This document shows positions 40,558 to 53,400 of a stretch of DNA of 64,000 nucleotides, one piece after another. The notes below the pieces were generated by a model. It worked only from the letters and a program-made list of their open reading frames with translations, was not told the origin of the DNA and made no database searches. This DNA comes from Helopsaltes ochotensis. Taxonomy: Eukaryota; Chordata; Aves; Passeriformes; Locustellidae. Positions within the stretch are counted from its first letter, which is position 1. Each line of letters starts with the position of its first letter. Where the stretch lies: assembly GCA_013400155.1 (NCBI GenBank), contig VXBM01000094.1, positions 951,163 to 1,015,162 of the forward strand, given 5' to 3'. Position numbers and translations under genes: made by a program.

Positions 40558-42173
40558 GTTTTCATTTAGAAGATAAATAATTATCATCCTGCACAGAAAA
40601 ATCCTTTATGTTATAGAGTTAGAGGCAGGGAAAGACAATGACGTGTATTGTATTATATTCAGTGTTTATTTTTACACTGAAACCTGTTATCTCTTCCTTT
40701 GCTGGCAATAACAGGGTAAAAATGCTTTATTATACAAATTATTTACTTCTAACACAGTGTTTTAAAATTACCTGTACTTTGAGTTAGGAGACTTTCAGTT
40801 AGTCCATATAGGCAACTGGAAATTGGTTTGAATGCAAACAGCTCATAGTCACAGCAATTTGCATGGGAACAGGTTTAATGCAAATCTAGACACTAGTTAT
40901 GTTTTTATAAATGTTGAACATGAGGAATGAAAGAGTACTATAGTAAATGGAGAATAAAATCAAAAAGCAAAAAGCTTACAGCTTTTTTTTTTTAGAATTC
41001 TAGAGTCAGTCATCTAATGAACTTGTGTTTTGATGACATGTGGCACTTTAATTCTCTTTAAAAACAAAGAAAAAACCCCAATCTAAGCTGATCTTTTGTC
41101 ACTCTTCAAGTACTAACAATTACTAGTCATAAGTTAATACTTCTATTGACATCAATGGGAGGAAGAAGTGTGAGGAAATATTAAGACTGTAGGCAAATAA
41201 ATGTCTTGTATAATTATTCTATTCTTAGCATCTTGCATTGCAATAATTAGCTTAAGCTTTTCAATGCTAATGGCTCATACAGCTTCCATCATAAAGCTTC
41301 CTTCATCTGAAGCCATCAGATTATGACACTTACACTCCCTGTTCAGCGAGGAAGAGTGGAAGCCACTTGTTATAAAATGTCTGAGGTCAACTGGTTTCTT
41401 TTTGCTCGTAAAGTGTAGCTCTTGCACGGACGGTTGAGAAGGTGCAGAATATTATAGTCACCCCATGTTTAAATGTTTCTGTGTGCTGTGGAATTTAAAG
41501 AGAATTTAGGATGTATGGCAGTAGCTTTCCCTGTCTAATCAGGTTGCTATGGTAAACCTACTATTCTTTACAAAGAAAGAGTATGTTTAGTCAAGTGCTG
41601 ATCCCTTCTCAGTTTAATGTGAGCTTCAAATTACTTTTGAATGATTGGATTTGTTTGGTAAGTATTTTATCACAATAGCTAAGAGAAGAAAATTGCAGAA
41701 TAAGGTATGGCTTCTGATATTTCAGCAGCAGATACATACTATAGTATGTATAGTTATATGTATACAGTTAGCTGTTCAGAAGCAATAGGAGTTTAATTCT
41801 TTGTTAAATTAGCTCCTTAGAGTGAGCCCACTTTACATAGCCTAACCAAAATCTCACTATTGTTGGAGGCAGAATATTTTTATAGCCAGTACAAAGTTGC
41901 AGTTATTTAGTGACACCATTAATTTCCCGTGCTGATCTTGTAACATTTGTAAAAGTAAAGGAACTAGTAATTTGAGTATCAATTTCAGCAGCAGTGTAAA
42001 AAACTACTTTAATTGTATTTTTGAATATTTAAAAATAAAGAAATAGCTCAAATAAATCCTTTTCCAGAGCATTTGCTGACTGAGGTTTCTGTCTATTTTC
42101 AAGACAGTTTCAATTCTACTGAGGCCTGCAGTCAGATGATGTAAAGCATATCCTGAACTTAGATGGGAGGCAG

Positions 42174-42270
42174 GCAAAAAAAAAGAAAAAAGAGAAAGAA
42201 AAAAGGAAAAGAAAAAAGCAAAAGCAAAAGCAAAAGAAAAAAAGCAAAAGCAAAAGCAAAAGAAAAAGAG
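42174..42270. repeat. A-rich tract with (GCAAAA)n
   Basis: Two short arrays of GCAAAA (three units each) are embedded in a run of A with single G interruptions. On the minus strand this produces a Phe-, Cys- and Ala-rich frame (42004-42297), which is a repeat artefact. Confidence 0.9.
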
Positions 42271-44631
42271 GCACAGATTGAGAAAGTAGAGATACAAGAC
42301 TGATCTTGTATCTCTTACATTATAAAAATGTGTGTAATCTGCCTAGGGATGGGCTCCCCTCCATTTTTCTGCTGGTGAAGCTGTTGCACATTGACTAAAG
42401 TGAATAAATATTACTTGCAGCAGGAACTGAGAGGATCCTGTCCCCATTGCAACACAAAGGACCAGCCACTGGACTCTGACTTATTAAATTAAGCATTACA
42501 GAAGATAATGCTTAGTTACAGAACATGAAGGATCCTCATAGTAGGACCTTCCTTTGCCCATTCCTCTGGAGGATTTTCCATCTCTAAAGACTATTCTAGT
42601 GAAAGCAACTTGCTTAAAATGATTTTACCATCTTCAGGCATCCTTATTATAGCAATGGCTGGCCAGGAGACCAGTGCTGAAGATTCTTCTTTTGTTTGTG
42701 TTACAGTTTCCACAACAGATGGGTCCTGTTCATCAGGTACCTCTCAGCCTATGGGTTACTGACTGTTCCTTGGGAGAGGGTGATGTGGCACTTTTGTGAA
42801 AGTGATCAGGTTGCCTAAGGTGAAGGCATAAAAAGAGACAAATTAGACTCAATAAATTTAAGCACTGAAGATTTTTACTTTCCAACTCCTAATGTGGCTG
42901 TCCTTGACAAATAATTATAGCTTAGAGAATGCAGGCAGAAAAGCATCATTTCTTCTGTAGACAATCACATCTCAAATTTTGACATGATTACTAAGCACAA
43001 CTCTATTTCATGATGTGGTAGATGTACTTCCTATAAAAAGTTTCTTTCTGAAACAAGTATAATTGACAATGCAACATAGCTTTTAAACTATGCATTTAAT
43101 AAAGGTATTAGGAAATATTTACTCTGATTCTCTTTATCAGTATGTCTTTTCTAAGATTCTTGTACTTAGTGTCCTTCTAGATTGAATCCTGGTGCTTAAA
43201 ATGTCAGCTCAGAAGTGCAATGTAGGTGGAGGTTTGGGAAGATGAAGAGTATAGAAGTTATAAAATGAGTTTAGAAATTTTTTCCATATGTAAAGAGATC
43301 TCTCCCTAATCCTACTTAATTAGTGTTTTCTTTTAAAAAGAAAACGAACCAAACAAACAAAAAACAAGCCCCAAAGCCCCACAGAGATATATAACAAATT
43401 AAGGTTAGTGGTTGGGGAAAGAAAAATATTAATAACCATCTGTCAGTGTCTTACCCTAAAAGGTGTTATTGTCATGAAAACCTTCATTGGTTTTCATTAA
43501 CAGTCCTTTCCCATTCAATAAAATATTTTAGCCAATGCTGGAAAAAATTAGTGCAGTGTGTTGTGAATGTCTGGTTGCATAATGAAAGGCAACCTGAGGA
43601 GGTTTTTTTTACTTTTCAGCAATACCATAAATTTGTGGGTAGCAGTCAGTAGAGCAGTGACCAGGCCCAAGTTGAGTTTCACTGATGCTGTGACTAAATT
43701 AAATCAATCAGTGCAGATTTTCTGCATCCTAGTCCATGTCTCTGGTGGCCATTTTTACACAGATTATCCCTTCCCAAGCCCATCAAATGTATGAGTTTTG
43801 TCCATAGTTTGTGCCATGTTTAGAACATTCTTTCACCAGCATTGCATAAAATAACTTTAAAAAATACGGTGGTAAACTCTTAGAAGTTAGGGCCTTTTAC
43901 CTGAACTGAGTTTGTCTCAGATATCTACAGTGTAAGACTGTCCTGGATATTAATTTTTTTCCACATCTAGCCATTTAATACTCACTGCTCTTACGGTTTT
44001 GGAATGAAGGTCCATGGGAGCTTGGATAAATCTGTTGTCTCTTTAAGCTCTGGGGAGCTCTCCTGTAAATAGATTGATGGAAGGGGAGACTGTGACAGAG
44101 GTTGTGCTTATTTCCTCAGATCTAGACAAGAAAAATTAGAGGGATTTTGCTTTCAAAAAGCTTGACAGACTATTTGAGGAATTATTTTTCTACATGAAAA
44201 GAGAGTATCTTAGATAGCTCTGTGCATAGACTATTTAATTCTGATCACATTTGTCTTGGTATTTCTGAGATATGTGCTAAATATTTTAGATCAGTTATAG
44301 AGGTTAATTATGCAGATAAGCATGGGCCAGCTCAGTTATGCTAAGTTCAGATATGAAAAACATGCAATGCCAGTGATTGCTTATTGTTGCCATTTCCACT
44401 AAGATTATAACAGTGATATGCTTTCCATCTGGTTGCCATGGAGGAGAAATAGTTTTGTTTTGCAATGTTTTTGTTTGTTTGTCTTTTAATTGTGTTATGT
44501 GCTATACTTTAATTAATACAGCATGACTTGTAGTTTGTCTTTGGGGTTAGGATGTAGTGTAAATTTGGGGTTCATTCAGTTTATTTTATTTTACTGAAAG
44601 AATGACTCTTAACAATTCTTTATTCTTACAG

Positions 44632-44748
44632 GGAGATGTGAATGTGGCCACTGCACTTGTTTCCCTCCAGGAGACAACAGAGTTCATGGCAAAAACTGTG
44701 AATGTGATGATCGACAGTGTGAAAATGCAAATGGCGATGTCTGTGGGG
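44632..44748 (+). CDS. ITGBL1: ITGBL1 internal coding exon (EGF module with ECDDRQC, probably exon 8)
   Basis: This 117 bp exon encodes 39 residues. The glycine split across the junction is followed by RCECGHCTCFPPGD, then a G.NCECDDRQCE segment and DVCGG at the end. The CxCGxCxC start and the CxCDD element are the second half-type of the integrin EGF (TIED) repeat. The acceptor is a clear pyrimidine-rich stretch ending in ttcttacag at 44631, and the donor is gtatgt at 44749. It is a symmetric phase 1-1 exon, so its loss would keep the reading frame. The local 60-codon open frame that covers it is in a different phase and is not the real product. The exon lies 41 kb downstream of the previous one and 10 kb upstream of the next. 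Its relation to the 59901 exon (shared ECDD and closing ..C.G) suggests duplication of an exon pair. Confidence 0.93.
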
Positions 44749-46522
44749 GTATGTGTTCACTTAATATCACATAACAAAACATAGCATAATTTAACAACTT
44801 AACAGAACTAAATCTTGACAGTATATAGATTTCTCTTCCCCTTGATTTTGTAGTATAATGTCACTATAGACTATTTACATCATTGATTGATAATAAGATG
44901 GCAGATTTTTGTAAGAAGCAAGCACTAGAAGTACTGAACATGTTAGAGAATATTTATTTTAAGATTTCAGGAATGCTAACACATAAATGGGAGTGCTGTA
45001 GTATATCCTAAGTTCCATCAGTATTCATTAAAGAATACAGACACTTAAACTAAACCTTAAAACATTAGGTAACCTTACATTGTGTTTAGTACAACTGATG
45101 CTTTATTGTGGGTGTTGTCATAAACCTAAAGGTACTTATGACCAGCAAAGCTTTAAAATATTTTGTATTCACTGACAGTGATATGCCTGTTCTCTAAAAA
45201 AATAGCAAAATATGTTATGAAAAGATGTAAAATGCTTGAGAGACAGTGTCATAGTAATTGTAGATGCAGATGGTTTATTTTAGTGTTGACAGTGAAAACC
45301 TTGCATTGTGATATTTCAGTAAAGTATGTTGGTGTTTAGCAGTATTTTGAGGGAGTTTTGGATATGTAAGTGCATGCATACCACAAGGCATTTTATAAGC
45401 AAGCGAATAATATTTATCCTTAATGATCTCTTTCTAGATTTTATGTGCTTAATTTTTAAAATTACTCTGATTCTAAATATTAACGAAGTTGTTGGTATGA
45501 ACAATGGCACGTTGTACTGTATTCCTTATTTCTACGTAGGATAAAGAATGTATTGCTTCATGATCTTCACATACATAAAAAATTTTGAGTACTCATATAC
45601 ATAAAATGTACTCATCCTAATGTACATAAAATTCTGAATATTTATTGAAGGTGTCTGTCATGCAGAATATAGAAATACATAGAAAATTTTGGCTTGAATG
45701 TCTAACCAGCCATAAAAGTAGTTTACAGTATTGGAGTAATTGAATAATATGAGTGTTTAGAAAAAAATAATTTGAAATTTAATTTTTTGTAAAGGACATA
45801 AAAGCACTGAAAAGCACTGAAAATCTGTCTCATATATGTTAGAAATTAAATAGATCATCCATGCCAGAAATATCTGTTCTGTTTATATCGCTCATATTTT
45901 ACATTGTTACATCTCCCTCTCTTTTGGGTTTGTTTGTGCTTCCATCTCAGCCTGAACTTCCTGAAATGTCTTGCTGAATTCTTTCCTCTTTCCTTATCCT
46001 GTTTTCATTGCTAATTTTCTACCACTCTTGCTATCTAGGTAGTCACAGTAAGGACATAAGCTCCTGCTAGTAAATCTGTTTTCAGAGCATTATAAGCTGG
46101 ACTGTGTGGGGTCTGACAGTGAGCACTGAGTGCCTGTAAGCACAAAGAAGGAAGACCAGTGTTTTCAGATTAAATGCATGCTGAAATGAGAAATGTGAAT
46201 GACAACCTAAATGATTTGAATAGAAATTGTTACTGGCCTTCTCCAACCAGCAGAGACTGATTAATAGCTTGCTTTTCAGACCAGCTGTCCATGCAACGAT
46301 AGAAAGACATGAGGCGAAAGCGATGATAAATTAGGGTACAACTGAATGAGACCCCATGGCCATGTTTCTGCATGATTGTAGTGAGTCATTCGCTTAAAAA
46401 TTCAGCTGTCCATCAGTGCAGTACCAAGAATAAAGACTTAATGTCTCCACAAAGACAGAGGTTACAGGAGGACTCGGCATAGATTTCAGAGCACTCCGCT
46501 ATTAGAAATTGATTCATATAAT

Positions 46523-47090
46523 TACGGAATCACAGAACAGTTTGGATTGAAGGGGACCTTTAAAGATCATCTAATCCAGCCACCCCTGACATGGGCAGGG
46601 AACCTTTCACTAAGAACAGGCTTCCTCAGAGCCCCATCCAACCTGGCCTTGAACATTTTCAGGAGTGGGGAATCCACAGCTCTTGGCAACCTGTTGCAAG
46701 TCTCAACACCCTAATCATAAAAAAATCCCTTCCTTATGTTCCAGCTAAACCCATTATCTTTCAGATAAAAACCATTAGCCCTTGTTCTGTCACCACAGAC
46801 CTTGGTAAAAAAAATCTCAGTCTTTCTTATACTCCCCCCTTATAACATGGAAAGGTCATAGTATGGTCTCCCCAGAGCCTTCTCTTCTCCAGGCTAAACA
46901 GTCTCAGTGCTCTCAGCCATTCCTCAAAAGAGGGGTGCCCCACCCCTCTGACCATTTTTGGGGTTATTCTCTGGACCTGTTCCAACAGATTTATGTCTTT
47001 CTTGTACTAGGAACCACAGAACTGGACACAGTACTCCAGGTGGGTCTCACCAGAGTGGAGAGGAGGGGGAAACTCGCCTTCCTTGACCTG
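46523..47090 (-). mobile_element. CR1 3' fragment, about 570 bp
   Basis: It starts cggaatcacagaacagtttg, gattgaaggggacctttaaa, gatcatctaatccagccacc. It continues through ccatccaacctggccttgaa, ttttcaggagtggggaatcc, ttgttctgtcaccacagacc, ggtctccccagagccttctc, ttctccaggctaaacagtct, ctctcagccattcctcaaaa and gaactggacacagtactcca, then caggtgggtctcaccagagt. This is the reverse complement of CR1 3' UTR sequence and is the second-longest copy in the window. It lies antisense to ITGBL1. The + strand open frames at 46591-47159 lie within it. Confidence 0.93.
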
Positions 47091-48793
47091 CATTCCAAAT
47101 CTTTCCTTCATGTTCCTCTTCCTTTGTCTGTGCCTCTGTACATAGACTTAATATGCTAAGACTGGAGAAGATGTCTCATGCAGACTTTTTGAGATAGATA
47201 TGTTCTACCTAATGGTCCTTTTCCAACTGTTCAGGTATTTTGATTATGTAAGATTATCCTGGGTATGCTTCAGTGTTGATCCACAGAAATATGTAACATC
47301 ACATTTCCTCTGGCTTCGCTTGGTTCTTTGAGTCTTTCATGTGCAAGTTAAGTGGTTTTGGTGCACACACATGACCAGAGAATCACAGGTTTGCCAGCAC
47401 ATGTCTTTGGCAATGCTTGTATCGCTTTTTTACACAAGGCTTGATATTTAGTCATCCTCTGTCCTGGTGAGACATACTTCTCTCTGCCCTCTGAAGTTGT
47501 GGCTGTGCTGCTTGCTCCCGATGTGTCCTAAGCTTTCCAGTCATATTTTCTTTCTGTGTCCAGTCATATTTTCCAATGATTTCATCATTGGCTGCTCCCC
47601 CTCACTGGGCCAACTGGTGTCCATTAAATTTTTTTTCTTTCAGGATTGAGGGCAGGCGGACAACAAGAACTCAGAACAACAGTAAGGATCAATTTGAAAT
47701 GGATTTAATAATGCTCTTAACTCCATTCACTTCAGTTTGTTCTCTGGACAATTAGTGGCCTAGCTGTGAGTTCTTGTCACAGCCAAGTAGCAGCCATTGA
47801 AGTAATAAAACAAAGCCTTAGGAGTCCTCTGCATACCACAAGTTCCTGCAGAGTTATGCAGATTAAAAACTCTGCAATAAAACCAAACCCAACAAAAATA
47901 GTAAAAGGTTGGTTGGAACAAGGATCACTGGCAAAGGTTTAAATTTGTAACTGTAACTCATAACAAGACTTACATATTTCTATGGATGCACCCCTTTTGT
48001 ATTACATCAATACATCACTCTGTGCTTCAAATAGAGGGCCATCAATAAGAACATTAGCTTTGATAAGACCTTTTAATGTTTATTCATAAATGTTTGCACT
48101 GTTTTTAACACTAAGAAACGACTAAGACTGATCATTCCAGTAAACCCATTATTTGACTGATGACAATGGAATACTTAAGTCTGATTTCTTTATTTTCAAG
48201 TGAACAATTCCTCTTTGAGGACTTTTTAACTAATTGTTTTGGCCAGAACACATCAAAATACAGTCCTCACCAAAATACAATCCTAACACTTCAGGGAATC
48301 CAGTTGTGTCATGTCACATCTAAGAGTGCCTTTTAGTAAAATGCATTAGTTATCATTAGTTTGAAATTCTGGTTATACTATAAAGGCTTCTAGAAGCTGG
48401 AAGAGTTGACTTATTCTTGGAGCAAATGCTGAGGTAATTCATATTTCCCTCCTTACTCAAATTTACCTTCACACCTCTCTCTCTTCTCTAAGTGTAAGAA
48501 AACACTGCAGCAAAAACTCTGCTTGAGACTTTATGGGAGAGGAAGTTAGTATTTTTTTAGGAAATCCACAAGTAATTTAATTTTCACCACTCAGACATGT
48601 CCTTTTGTTAATTTCATCCTTTTGCATTCTCACGCCCAAATACAAGCATCAAAGTGTCTACATTTAACAGTCTGGTCAGGATTCCTTGTGTGTGACACAG
48701 AACATGGACAAGGTATGCCACCCATCAAGTTCTTGTTAGTTCTTTTGGGTTCTTCTTGACTGACAATAACAAACTGGTCTTTAAATACATCTT

Positions 48794-49139
48794 TTATTTA
48801 TTTAGGACCCAAAGGTTAGGGTGAGCCTTTTGACTCATAGTTTGCTTACTTCTATCTCTGTAAACTTCAGGCAAGTCTAGTGCCTGTTGTCTGTGCTTCT
48901 TGATTTTTGAGATTTTTGGGACAAAGCTGTTCTTGTTGGAGTTACGAGGAAAAGAATGACCCAAGTTATGTACTGTGTCTGTATTGACATCTTTTGTTGT
49001 TGAGCACACACTCTTCTGCCAACAAGTCATCATGATATTCATCATATTGTTGTTTTATGACAGAGCAGACCTTCTGATTTTGATGAAATAACACATTCCT
49101 GTTTACTCCTGTGAATGTGTTGTTGGTTATCAGTGCAGC
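48794..49139 (-). pseudogene. Possible degraded coding remnant, unidentified (weak)
   Basis: Two minus-strand frames follow one another with an overlap. One is open from 49139 to 48966 (58 codons including stop, with KQQYDEYHDDLLAEECVL). The second is open from 49045 to 48794 (84 codons, with NLGHSFPRNSNKNSF, and NLWVLNK before the stop). An AATAAATAAA overlaps the stop. A single frameshift near 49000 would join them. The composition looks more protein-like than other chance frames here, but I recognise no family. There is no poly(A) tail or exon-exon signature. Similar-length chance frames occur all over this window, so the call is weak. Confidence 0.2.
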
Positions 49140-49534
49140 TCATGCCTCATTCTGGTGTTTCTTCTGGGGCTTACTTACACATTTTCAGCCAGACATCATT
49201 TGCACCAGTACTAAGATTTCCAACATTATTCTCTGTGAACTGCCAGAAAACAAGGGAAAATCTGGAGTTTATAAGGCATATATATACCTGAATCCACAAT
49301 TCCCAGATTTCCAATGATTTTAACATTTCAAACTGAGACAGAAACTTCCATGTCACATTCTTATAGTGATGGATTCTAGGACTGCACAGTCATCGCCAGG
49401 ATGTACAATGGTAAAGCTCCCTCTCAAAACTCTGGTGTAAGTTTCCCCTAATTGCTATATGCTATAGTCCTTTGACTAAAAAAAATTTTCATTACTATCC
49501 AGCCAGGCTAAATAATTGGATTCAGAAAAAGTAC

Positions 49535-49538
<4 letters not shown>

Positions 49539-49576
<38 letters not shown>
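49539..49576. repeat. Poly(T) tract, 38 bases
   Basis: An uninterrupted T run lies between gtactgcc and ggaatgtaag. It could be the reverse of a poly(A) tail of an insertion to its right, but no insertion boundary or duplication is evident. Confidence 0.9.
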
Positions 49577-49577
<1 letters not shown>

Positions 49578-50334
49578 GAATGTAAGATATACAACAGGCA
49601 ATATAAAATCTTTTTTTTGTGAAAGTTCTAGGTCTGTACTGCAGAAATCATGAATGACATTTATTTTTGTGATCTGTTCAGTGAAGCAGAAGCATGATAT
49701 TTTCAGATAACATGTTCTTATGAGGACCAATATGACCATAACCAGACAAATGAGAGAGCTATGATTAATTATATGCTTCATTAAGCAAAGCTAAGTATGG
49801 TACAGTTGCTGTCAGACAATTTCCTCATTTCTTGCACTAATGTTGACGCACAGAAACAAAAGTATGTAAGATATTTGTGAAGCTCTCTAATATATGTAAA
49901 ACACAAATTAGGAAAGAAAAATAATACTTGTCAATCTCCCAAAGGAAGACAGATTTTGGCACTGACTGCACTGAGAATTCAGAAATGTGACTCCTGAGCC
50001 AAGCTTTTCTGACTATATGGCACATAATTTCAAAGTTTTCAGCCGTCTAAACTAAAGCACCTTTTATCACCTGTGATTCCTAAGACTACCCTTGCCTGAC
50101 CCCAGCTTGGCTCCACAAGGACACAGGAGTGCCTGCTTGGCTGCTGCCATCATGAGGATGCCATTGAAAACTTAGGGCATGCCCAATGCCACTGGGCATC
50201 TGAATTGAACCTCTAATTTCCCTGCAGTTGCTACTGCTATCCTATCTTTCATCTGTTCTATTGAAAAGTCTTTAGAGCAGGGACCATATTCTTTTGACAG
50301 AGGAATCTGAAGAACACATAATTGTTACAGAATT

Positions 50335-50402
50335 CAGTATAAATACTATATATAGATAGTGAATATACTAGATAGATATATTCTTTCTATATATATTACT
50401 TA
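50335..50402. repeat. AT-rich tract with tata/gata units
   Basis: It contains ctatatatagatagtgaata, ctagatagatatattc and tctatatatattac. It looks like a decayed TA/GATA microsatellite. Confidence 0.55.
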
Positions 50403-53400
50403 ATAGAGAATGTTTATTATGGTATTCATTATTGAAAAATGAAATTTATTCTGGAGGGGGAAAAAAACCACCAAAAAACCTCAGAAAACCAAAGCAATAG
50501 ATTATATACATGTCTACTGAATAAAACTGGTGCTAACAAAGGTGAAAATGATGGTATTAAATAGCAGAGAACTCACAGTCTAACTGGAATAAAACTAACA
50601 TGAATTAGGCATGAATTTTATTTTGGCAATACTAAGGGGAAAGTTAATGATTCAGTGCCTGTGTCCTTGTGTTTAACTGCTTCGTTGCAGCTATGAGGCA
50701 CATCCAGGGGCAGCAACAGATAAATTTGAAAATTTTTCAGTAGGTATTAGACACAAGAGTGACTACTGTAGCTAATACAGGTACTAATGGCATTGCATAG
50801 TCTGTATTAAATTAATTTTAATTTTTCTAATTTTTCTTTCAAAAGCACTACAGATTTCTGTTCTGGTCACCCAGACATTTGCGTAGGTGTATGAAAAGTC
50901 GACACTTTACATAGATGCACAGAGAACTTAGTTTGTTTATCTTTTCAGATAGCATAAAATGGGATTCAGGTTTGCAAAAGTCATTTTAATTTAATCCCTC
51001 TGCTCCAATGAGCAGTAAAGGAATTGCTAGTAAATTAACATTTAAGTTGATTAACAGATATTAATTTTGTGAATCCAAAAGGGGCTTTACTTTTTCTTCC
51101 ATTAGGCTATAAATAACCATTAAACCACTGCCATGCTTCCCCTATGTTGAAGTCTGTACACTGTGTGCAGCAAAAGCCTATCTCTGAGCATCCATGCTCT
51201 CAGAACTCCTAAGACCTGTATAGCCCACGCCAACATTCCCTGAAAGTTTGTTGCAATAGTCATCACCCTTGTTTGAAATGCTGGTGCATTTCTTACATGA
51301 TTTTGTCCGTATCAGGTTTTCTCTCTTGGTTTGTCTTTCTCTGGTGGTTTGAGAGTACCCATTGTGATACCCTCTGAATTCCTCGGAACTTTTTAGTGCC
51401 CTTCCAAGTTTTGCAAAAATCTCTGCAAACATGGATATCACAAAGTTGCAGGACTTTAACACCATCTCATCAATGCTCTAATTTTGTGCCTCCTCACTTT
51501 TCTCTGGGTGGGTAGATAGGTGTGAGAATGACATTGTCCCTTTTTGCTGCAGTATTTCACTTGAAGGTGTTACTGAAGTGCCTGACTGTTGTGTTACTCA
51601 AACTGGAGCCACAGTCCACCTTCATTAGACTGAGACAAGACTAACTGACCTACTTTGAAAATACCATAGTCAGTATTTTACTTCATATTTATATTATGTT
51701 TCTCCAACTGTGGTCGTTACAACTGTTGCAGTCTTCTGGTATTCAATAAAAACCAAAAAATAAAAATCAGTGTTCCAAGAATGTTTTTAGCAGCTCATTT
51801 AGCTGGGCAGGGTAATGAAGCCTGCTCACCTAGAAATATTTCTTGCAGATATATGTGGTTTAATATTCTCTTTTGCTAATAATATAATGGAAAGTCCTGC
51901 AATTTAAAGGAAAAAATAAAAATGGGAATCCTGTTTCTATTTTAATACAGAGAAAAATATTTGTTTCATTTTCTGTGGTGTTCTATTATCAGGGATCCTG
52001 TGTTATGCTGCAATTTTTCATATTCTAATTACACTTGAAAAACTTTTTATTTTTAATTTAAAATACATTATATTGTATTAGTTTGAGAAACTTCTGTTCC
52101 TGAGGTGCCAAATTTTGCTGGTCTGGCCTCAGTTTGCCCTTCAGGAACATCATCTGTTTGTAATAGTCTGTAAATAAGAACCAGCTTACTCCTTACTGGT
52201 TATTTCCCCTTTTTCGTTTTGCTGGTGCCCCTGTAATGGTTCCTTTTGTATTACAGAATGATCATGCAGGTTTCTGGGGACACCAACAACAGCTGCATGA
52301 GTAGTCCTAAACTGCAATTTCCCACAAGACAATTTCAATTCCAGGCATGGCAAGAAATAATTCATTCTGGTGTCCAGTTTGGTTCAGGTTGATTTGGGTG
52401 ATAATGGGCCCCTGCTAGTAATCTGTCAAAGCTTGTTTTTTTAGTGGAATTCATATTTCACGTTTAAATCTTGTGGTTATTTGTATTATAATTCTAAACA
52501 AAATGACAGAGTATTTGACACCATCTTTTCTTCTTCTTTGCCTCTCCTGCATCGAAGTCTTTATCCTTTGAGAATTGTTTTTTAAAAAACATTGTTGATT
52601 ATTTAAAGTTCATTAACATGGCTTTTTATGAATAATCATTTGCAATGTAATTTTTTTGTGATTTTAACTGTTTTATGTTAGGTCTGAAATATTGCTAGAC
52701 CAACACTTCTCAGTAAATCTGCTTAATCTGTAAAGTTAGGGGTAAAGAAAAATCTGTAATTGCACAAGTCCAGCCAAAATGAATTGCTTAACATGATAAA
52801 ATACTGATTTAACTATTCAGATTAACCCTTTCCTCTGTGATTTGCAAGGAGGATATTCACAACTAGGCCATGTAAAGCATTTTTTCTTACATGAGATATC
52901 TTAAAGTTAACAAGCAGTGGGCTGAACACTTATACACTTACCATCCCAATGGATGAGGCATCCAAAAAGCTGCAGCTGCCCAAGCTGGTGTCAACTAGGA
53001 ACAAACATTATTTTTTAAAATGGATTATTTGAGACAAAAGAATCCTTTATGTTTTGAGGATTTATATGGCATAAAGGTGGAGAGAGATTGTCATTACAGA
53101 AAAATGCAAGTCAAATTTTATGTGGTAAACTGCAAGCTCTCTTTGCTGCAAACTTTTAGATTGCTAATTACCTTTCTATATGACTTGTGTAAAGGGTTTA
53201 CAGACATGATCAGTCTCTTCATTCAGTAACATATAATCTTTGAGAAAAATGCCTTAAAATTATTTTCTCAGTGAAATTGCTGGGGATTTCGTACTATTCA
53301 CTGCTAAAAGAGTTTGTATCTTCAGAAATAATTTTCCAGCAGTGACATCTATTTGTGTATTTTGCTCCTAATTGGTTGAGCTAATCTGAGTTCTAATCTC

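Larger units (their letters stand above)
39299..44631 (+). other. ITGBL1: Last part of the long ITGBL1 intron
   Basis: This is AT-rich unique sequence with an AAAT microsatellite and palindrome at 40525-40557 and an A-rich GCAAAA array at 42174-42270. It ends at the strong acceptor ttcttacag. No other exon was recognised. Confidence 0.65.

Noticed and set aside
47161..47250. Possible CR1 tail (aatggtccttttccaactg)
   Set aside because: Only a dozen or so bases resemble the CR1 end; not enough to support a separate insertion.
51178..51465. 95-codon minus-strand frame
   Set aside because: It has no domain, no splice context and no neighbouring matching frame; expected by chance at this base composition.
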